This document shows positions 34,684 through 34,805 of a DNA stretch of 34,805 nucleotides, one piece after another. The notes beneath the pieces are model-generated. The model did not search any database and was not told the DNA's origin. It saw only the letters and a list, made by a program, of their open reading frames with translations. The first letter of the stretch is position 1. Each line of letters opens with the position of its first letter. The stretch spans positions 1 to 34,805 of the forward strand of contig NZ_AFWV01000023.1 in assembly GCF_000223985.1 (NCBI RefSeq). Direction: 5' to 3'. A program made the translations under genes and the position numbers. Origin of the DNA: Thiocapsa marina 5811. GTDB taxonomy: Bacteria; Pseudomonadota; Gammaproteobacteria; Chromatiales; Chromatiaceae.

Positions 34684-34805
34684 ATGACGACCTATTCGAG
34701 TGAGCTGAAAGACAGCATCCTGACGAAGCTGCTGGCGCCCAACAACGTCGGCGTGCCGCAGTTGGCCGCGCAAACCGGCATCCCGCGCGACACCCTCTAC
34801 GGCTG
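34684..34805 (+). CDS. Transposase N-terminus (IS3/IS911 OrfA-like helix-turn-helix), partial
   Basis: ATG 34684 opens MTTYSSELKDSILTKLLAPN followed by VPQLAAQTGIPRDTLYG, running off the window. The pattern (YS-x-E-x-K, KLL-P-N, LA-x-x-x-GI-x-x-x-TLY-x-W) is the N-terminal helix-turn-helix of IS3-type and related transposases, which binds the terminal repeats. Only 40 residues are visible, so the IS family is provisional. The frame is contiguous with the interrupted fic frame, so readthrough would give a fusion protein. Confidence 0.75.
   Translation, partial: MTTYSSELKDSILTKLLAPNNVGVPQLAAQTGIPRDTLYG

Larger units (their letters stand above)
34508..34805 (+). mobile_element. Left end of an insertion sequence interrupting the fic gene
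   Basis: The DNA after the fic break starts near AGGTGTCAGGATAG and contains a small hairpin (CCTCC/GGAGG), an 18-bp perfect inverted repeat and a transposase start. The element continues past the window, so its other end and any target duplication are not visible. The exact left terminus is approximate, within about 10 bp. Confidence 0.6.

Overview
The window is a stretch of GC-rich proteobacterial accessory DNA. It looks like part of a conjugative element (integrative element or plasmid) joined to a defence-type cargo region. There is no rRNA, tRNA, CRISPR array or housekeeping marker gene, so the host cannot be named. GC content, the F-type (MPF_F) transfer genes and the FlhDC-like regulators fit a gammaproteobacterium; a purple sulfur bacterium is only a guess.

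Positions 1-7905 form a tight, overlapping + strand operon: the end of a lytic transglycosylase, an FlhD-like/FlhC-like activator pair, traF, traH, a long traG ending in an endolysin-like domain, and a small membrane protein in the place where SXT/R391 elements carry entry exclusion (eex). A decayed tail follows. From about 8.4 kb base composition drops sharply, and two diverged copies of a 50-bp intergenic repeat sit in opposite orientation at each end of the first cargo block.

Positions 8733-16128 (+ strand) hold a 65-aa unknown protein with a WHxH/CxxC protein of the glycine-rich-domain-protein type, a 1479-aa UvrD-like helicase with a long repeat-like C-terminal half, and an overlapping pair of a DNA polymerase beta-type nucleotidyltransferase and a DUF262 protein. 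Positions 16638-20695 (- strand) hold an overlapping pair, a calcineurin-like metallophosphoesterase and an Hsp90-like (GHKL) ATPase. I do not recognise this pair as a named system. It is the best candidate here for an undescribed defence module.

Positions 21.1-24.5 kb are a mobile-element zone: a 5'-truncated IS630-type transposase, then an IS91-type HUH transposase translationally coupled to a tyrosine recombinase, then non-coding DNA with repeats. A RecD2-type helicase (- strand) is divergent from drmD and drmMI, the SNF2-type helicase and Eco57I-type adenine methyltransferase of class 1 DISARM. The drmMI gene contains a strikingly AT-rich central/C-terminal segment, which suggests a swapped specificity module. 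It is followed by a Fic-family gene that is cut after about 95 codons by a new insertion sequence whose transposase runs off the right edge. The remaining DISARM genes (drmA, drmB, drmC) are not in the window and would be expected beyond that insertion.

Protein families were assigned by eye from motifs and remembered family architecture. No database search was run.
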